In this document: positions 14,651 to 17,357 of the stretch, one piece after another
How positions within the stretch are numbered: the stretch's first letter is position 1
Layout: each line of letters begins with the position of its first letter
Source of the DNA: Phycisphaerales bacterium UBA1910
Lineage (GTDB): Bacteria; Planctomycetota; Phycisphaerae; Phycisphaerales; UBA1924
DNA: 17,357 bases
Direction of reading: 5' to 3'
NCBI GenBank assembly: GCA_002337545.1
Contig: DDGE01000007.1
Span: forward strand, 1-17,357
Position numbers and translations under genes: made by a program
Notes under the pieces: model-generated
What the model saw: only the letters and a program-made list of their open reading frames with translations
Databases searched by the model: none
Told to the model about the DNA's origin: nothing

Positions 14651-15964
14651 ATGACCCAGACGATCACAGTTCCGCTGTTCCCGCGTGTGATGCTCCTCGC
14701 GCTTGCGATGTTCGCTCCCATGACCTGGGCACAGAGCGCCAATGAGATCCTCGATGCGTCCAAAGCGGCACTCGCAGAGATTGATGGATTCCAGGCCCAG
14801 TTCCGCATGAAAGGCGAGGGCGGCTCGATGTTTGCCGAAACCATGCCTTCCATGAGCGGGCAGCTGATCTTCGGCACGCACGACGAGTTCGGACGCGTTG
14901 TCCACACGATCGGTGAGGGACGAGACAAGATGAAGGACCCCGCACGTCCGATCGATCAGGTCATCGCGAAAGACCGGTTCATCTGGATCGATCGCGAGAA
15001 GAAAACGATCAACGAGGTGCCCAACACCCCTAACGCCCGCGGGGTGCCCAGCTCGCTCTCACTGGTGCTTGTCAGCTCGATCATCGATGATGACCCCTTC
15101 GCGAAAGACGCGAACAACGCGGAATCGATCACTCTCGGCGCCGAGGAAGAAATCGCGGGTGTCATGTGCGATCAGATTCAGATCAAGCGTCAGAAGCCCG
15201 AGGGCAACGGGCAACGCGGTGCACAGAGTTACACGGATGTCATCTGGTGGATCGGCAAAGAAGACAAGCTGCCCAGGAAGGTGCATCAGATCACGGATGC
15301 CGGGATGGTCAAAATCACCCTTGAGTTCGAGATGAGCAACCTCAGGCCCACCGATCCCAAGCCAGAGCAGCTCGATGTGCGTCGCCCGGCCGATTTCCAA
15401 CTCGTCTCCAAGATGCCCAAGCCCAAGAGTGAGGACGAGCCTGAGGTCGAGATCCTGAGCACGCCGGAGACGATCACACGCGACAGCCCACCCGCACAGC
15501 CAGTCCGCGAAGAACCCATCACCCCGGGCAAGCCCATGGCACCCGCGTTTTCATTTTCCACCACAGAAGGCACGAGCGTCGATAACGCAACCCAGCAAGG
15601 GCGAGTGACGGCGCTCTACTTCACCGGCTCATGGTGCATCCCGTGTGCCGAGACCGGCCCGCTCGTCGATACGCTCCGATCGGATATCCCGAGCGATCTC
15701 TTCGATCTCTTCGCGTTGTCCATTCGCGAGGGCGACCCCGCACGGGCCCAGCGTCTGTTCAGCGCGAGCTATCCCAAGATCCCCCTGAGCGTGAACCCAG
15801 GAACGATCAGCGCGGACTTCAAGGTCCGTGTCTTCCCCACGATCGTGGTGATCGATCAATCCGGCGCGATTGTCTTCCAGCGGTCCATCGGCAAAAACTA
15901 CGACGCAGAACAGCTTGTGGCGGATGCGAAGACCGCGATCGAGAGTGCCCTGTCGGACTCATGA
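14651..15964 (+). CDS. LolA/DUF2092-like domain fused to C-terminal thioredoxin domain
   Basis: This 437-residue protein has a signal peptide (residues 1-27, cleavage after T-W-A). A LolA-like/DUF2092-type region of about residues 30-250 follows, recognisable by G-F-Q-A-Q-F-R, the long beta-rich middle, and the V-I-W-W-I-G-K-E-D-K-L-P-R-K-V pattern. A proline- and acid-rich linker near residues 255-300 leads to a thioredoxin domain. That domain has W-C329-I-P-C332 for the redox disulfide and the cis-proline segment V-F-P-T-I-V-V-I-D. Export puts both parts in the periplasm, so a thiol-disulfide role coupled to a lipid- or lipoprotein-binding cup is possible. The start is ATG 14651, with GGAG seven bases upstream; the adjacent TTG at 14648 is less likely. 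It may share a transcript with trpC. Confidence 0.85.
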   Translation: MTQTITVPLFPRVMLLALAMFAPMTWAQSANEILDASKAALAEIDGFQAQFRMKGEGGSMFAETMPSMSGQLIFGTHDEFGRVVHTIGEGRDKMKDPARPIDQVIAKDRFIWIDREKKTINEVPNTPNARGVPSSLSLVLVSSIIDDDPFAKDANNAESITLGAEEEIAGVMCDQIQIKRQKPEGNGQRGAQSYTDVIWWIGKEDKLPRKVHQITDAGMVKITLEFEMSNLRPTDPKPEQLDVRRPADFQLVSKMPKPKSEDEPEVEILSTPETITRDSPPAQPVREEPITPGKPMAPAFSFSTTEGTSVDNATQQGRVTALYFTGSWCIPCAETGPLVDTLRSDIPSDLFDLFALSIREGDPARAQRLFSASYPKIPLSVNPGTISADFKVRVFPTIVVIDQSGAIVFQRSIGKNYDAEQLVADAKTAIESALSDS

Positions 15965-15989
15965 GTACTGTGGCTTGATTGAAGCCGAA

Positions 15990-16364
15990 TCAGGCAGCGG
16001 CGCGGGTTTCGATCGCGTCCAGGGCGATCTGCGGCGCATCGAATCGCACACCAATGCGTTGAGCACCATCCCGGAAGGATTCCACGCGGACGACCTCCGC
16101 ACCGATCATCCTTCTTGCGCATGTGATGGGGCATCGTGTGTTCTCGAAGGCGATCGCGATCCGATCACCCTTCTTCGCCGCACGCGGTCCATTGATCTCG
16201 ATCGCGGCCCCGCCCATCGAGAGATCGATCGTGCGTCCGCTTGAGAACAACGCGTTGGCGCACTGGCGGAGCTTGACCGCAACACGACACCCGGATCGGA
16301 TATAGGCCCTTCGTTCGTTGAACGCGTCGGGTTTGAGTTCCGTGATCCGCTCTGATGTGCTCAT
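15990..16364 (-). CDS. PilZ domain protein
   Basis: This 124-residue single-domain PilZ protein should bind cyclic di-GMP. Both signature elements are visible: the R-x-x-x-R switch (R19-A-Y-I-R23) and D-x-S-x-x-G (D47-L-S-M-G-G52). The rest fits a small beta barrel: G-D-R-I-A-I-A-F, V-V-R-V-E-S-F and G-V-R-F at the end. With no attached output domain it probably acts by binding a partner protein, for example in motility, exopolysaccharide or secretion control; nothing nearby names the partner. The ATG has GAGGA six bases upstream, one of the better ribosome sites in the window. It converges with the thioredoxin fusion gene, stops 25 bp apart, and lies 123 bp after the pabB-like gene on the same strand. 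That 123-bp gap shows no clear element. Confidence 0.9.
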   Translation of the reverse strand: MSTSERITELKPDAFNERRAYIRSGCRVAVKLRQCANALFSSGRTIDLSMGGAAIEINGPRAAKKGDRIAIAFENTRCPITCARRMIGAEVVRVESFRDGAQRIGVRFDAPQIALDAIETRAAA

Positions 16365-16487
16365 GTCTGATCCTCGTCGTTGAACGCGGCTGGCCTCGTT
16401 TTAAACCATTGCGTACACAGAAGATCGGACGCAGCGCCCCCGGGGTTCAGTCCAAAGTCTTTCGCTGCAACTCTTTCGTGGATGGGG

Positions 16488-17357
16488 TCACATCCCCGCC
16501 TGGTCGAGCTTGATCCCCAGGACGCGTTCGAGCACCGCGGCTTTGATCAGGGTTTCGTCCCATTCTGCCGACGGATCCGAGTCCGCGACGATCCCCGCGC
16601 CAACGGGGTACGCGAAGGTCCCCTCCCGGATACACCCTTTTCGTTCTGGATCGCCTTCCCCCCAGATGTGGGCGGTTCGGATCGACACAGAGGCCTCGAT
16701 GTTCCCATCCGGATCGATATGCATCAGTGACCCGCAGTAGGACCGACGCGGGCGTTGTTCGATCTCATCGATGATCTGCATCGCGCGGACCTTGGGAGCA
16801 CCGGTGACGGAGCCCGGTGGAAAGATCGCTCGGATGAGCGAGCCGAGCCCGACCTCGTCACGGAGCATGCCGGCGACAACCGAGCTGGCCTGAATGACGC
16901 CCGATGCGTGCGTCTCGATTTTGCGTGCCTGCTGCACACGCACGGTTCCGAGTTTGCACACCCGCCCGAGGTCGTTTCGCATGAGATCGGTGATCATGTT
17001 GAGTTCTGCACGATCCTTCGGGCTCTGGTCGAGCTCAACCGCATCGCCATCGATCGCGCGTGTCCCTTTCATCGGCTCGCTCTCGATGATCCCGCTGCTT
17101 CGATGGAGTCGGATGAAGAGCTCAGGGGAGACAGAGCAGATGGTGTGGACGAGCCCACGGTGCATAAACCGCATGGTCGCCCCGTACCGAGGAGAAGCTC
17201 CTTGATGCAGTTCGTGGGCACTGGCGATCGGATCGCCAACGAATGTGCAGGACAGGTGATGGGCGATGTTCGCCTGGTAGATGTCCCCCGCGGCGATGTA
17301 CTCGCGAATACGCTGGACCTGCTGCATGTATCGCTCGCGACCACTCAACGATCGCGC
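16488..17357 (-). CDS. pabB: Aminodeoxychorismate/anthranilate synthase component I, partial (C-terminal part)
   Basis: This is the chorismate-binding domain of a PabB/TrpE-type enzyme, with at least 289 residues inside the window; the frame stays open to the edge, so the N-terminus lies outside. Visible motifs are G-D-I-Y-Q-A-N, S-V-S-P-E-L-F, M-K-G-T-R, D-L-M-R-N-D-L-G-R-V-C, P-P-G-S-V-T-G-A-P-K and A-S-V-S-I-R-T. The R-N-D-L-G-R-V-C form and the PabC-like gene elsewhere favour PabB, which makes 4-amino-4-deoxychorismate for folate. Anthranilate synthase cannot be excluded without the N-terminal tryptophan-binding part. The usual glycine after the G-S-L is a methionine here (C-G-S-L-M-H). 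TTG at 17348 is internal, not a start. Confidence 0.9.
   Translation of the reverse strand, partial: ARSLSGRERYMQQVQRIREYIAAGDIYQANIAHHLSCTFVGDPIASAHELHQGASPRYGATMRFMHRGLVHTICSVSPELFIRLHRSSGIIESEPMKGTRAIDGDAVELDQSPKDRAELNMITDLMRNDLGRVCKLGTVRVQQARKIETHASGVIQASSVVAGMLRDEVGLGSLIRAIFPPGSVTGAPKVRAMQIIDEIEQRPRRSYCGSLMHIDPDGNIEASVSIRTAHIWGEGDPERKGCIREGTFAYPVGAGIVADSDPSAEWDETLIKAAVLERVLGIKLDQAGM

Noticed and set aside
15972..15986. GGCTT-GATTG-AAGCC hairpin between convergent stops as a terminator
   Set aside because: The stem is only 5 bp with no T-run; too weak to list as a feature.

Overview
The window looks like chromosomal DNA from a member of the Planctomycetota, probably class Phycisphaerae. 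The evidence is high G+C coding sequence, weak or absent Shine-Dalgarno sites, and a run of small membrane proteins that open with a C-x2-C-G-Y-D-[IL]-x-[GD]...C-P-E-C-G zinc ribbon, a style I associate with that phylum. The phylum is an inference. I see no tRNA, rRNA, CRISPR array, insertion sequence or phage gene.

Layout. (1) 1-4381, minus strand: dnaE, the replicative polymerase alpha subunit with a nearly complete PHP metal site, followed downstream by a SnoaL/NTF2-like protein. (2) 4523-8235, plus strand: an accessory block with a small two-helix membrane protein and five zinc-ribbon membrane proteins (A-E). Several of these share overlapping stop/start codons. Two things interrupt the array: a class II Fic AMPylase gene with operator-like repeats at its start, and a 200-bp stretch packed with hairpins. 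(3) 8237-10926, minus strand: a compact likely operon of trpS, a DoxX/MauE-like redox membrane protein and a class IV aminotransferase. (4) 10927-12668, plus strand: a visibly AT-richer island. It has a good promoter-like sequence, a three-copy 15-bp repeat that ends in the ribosome binding site, a secreted protein with a long Ala/Val-rich segment, a terminator-like hairpin, and an overlapping membrane protein. (5) 12677-16364: a CPBP intramembrane protease (minus) diverges from trpC (plus) with start codons overlapping by 2 bp. After trpC come a fusion of a LolA/DUF2092-like periplasmic domain to thioredoxin (plus) and a PilZ protein (minus). (6) 16488 to the window edge, minus strand: the C-terminal part of pabB/trpE.

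Working together. trpC, a PabB-like chorismate enzyme, a PabC-like aminotransferase and trpS place chorismate, tryptophan and folate functions in one neighbourhood, though not in one operon. The accessory parts (zinc-ribbon/Fic block and AT-rich island) sit between these housekeeping genes. The AT-rich two-gene island is the best candidate here for an undescribed system: a secreted, potentially membrane-active protein with an overlapping membrane partner. The zinc-ribbon array with its embedded Fic gene is the second.
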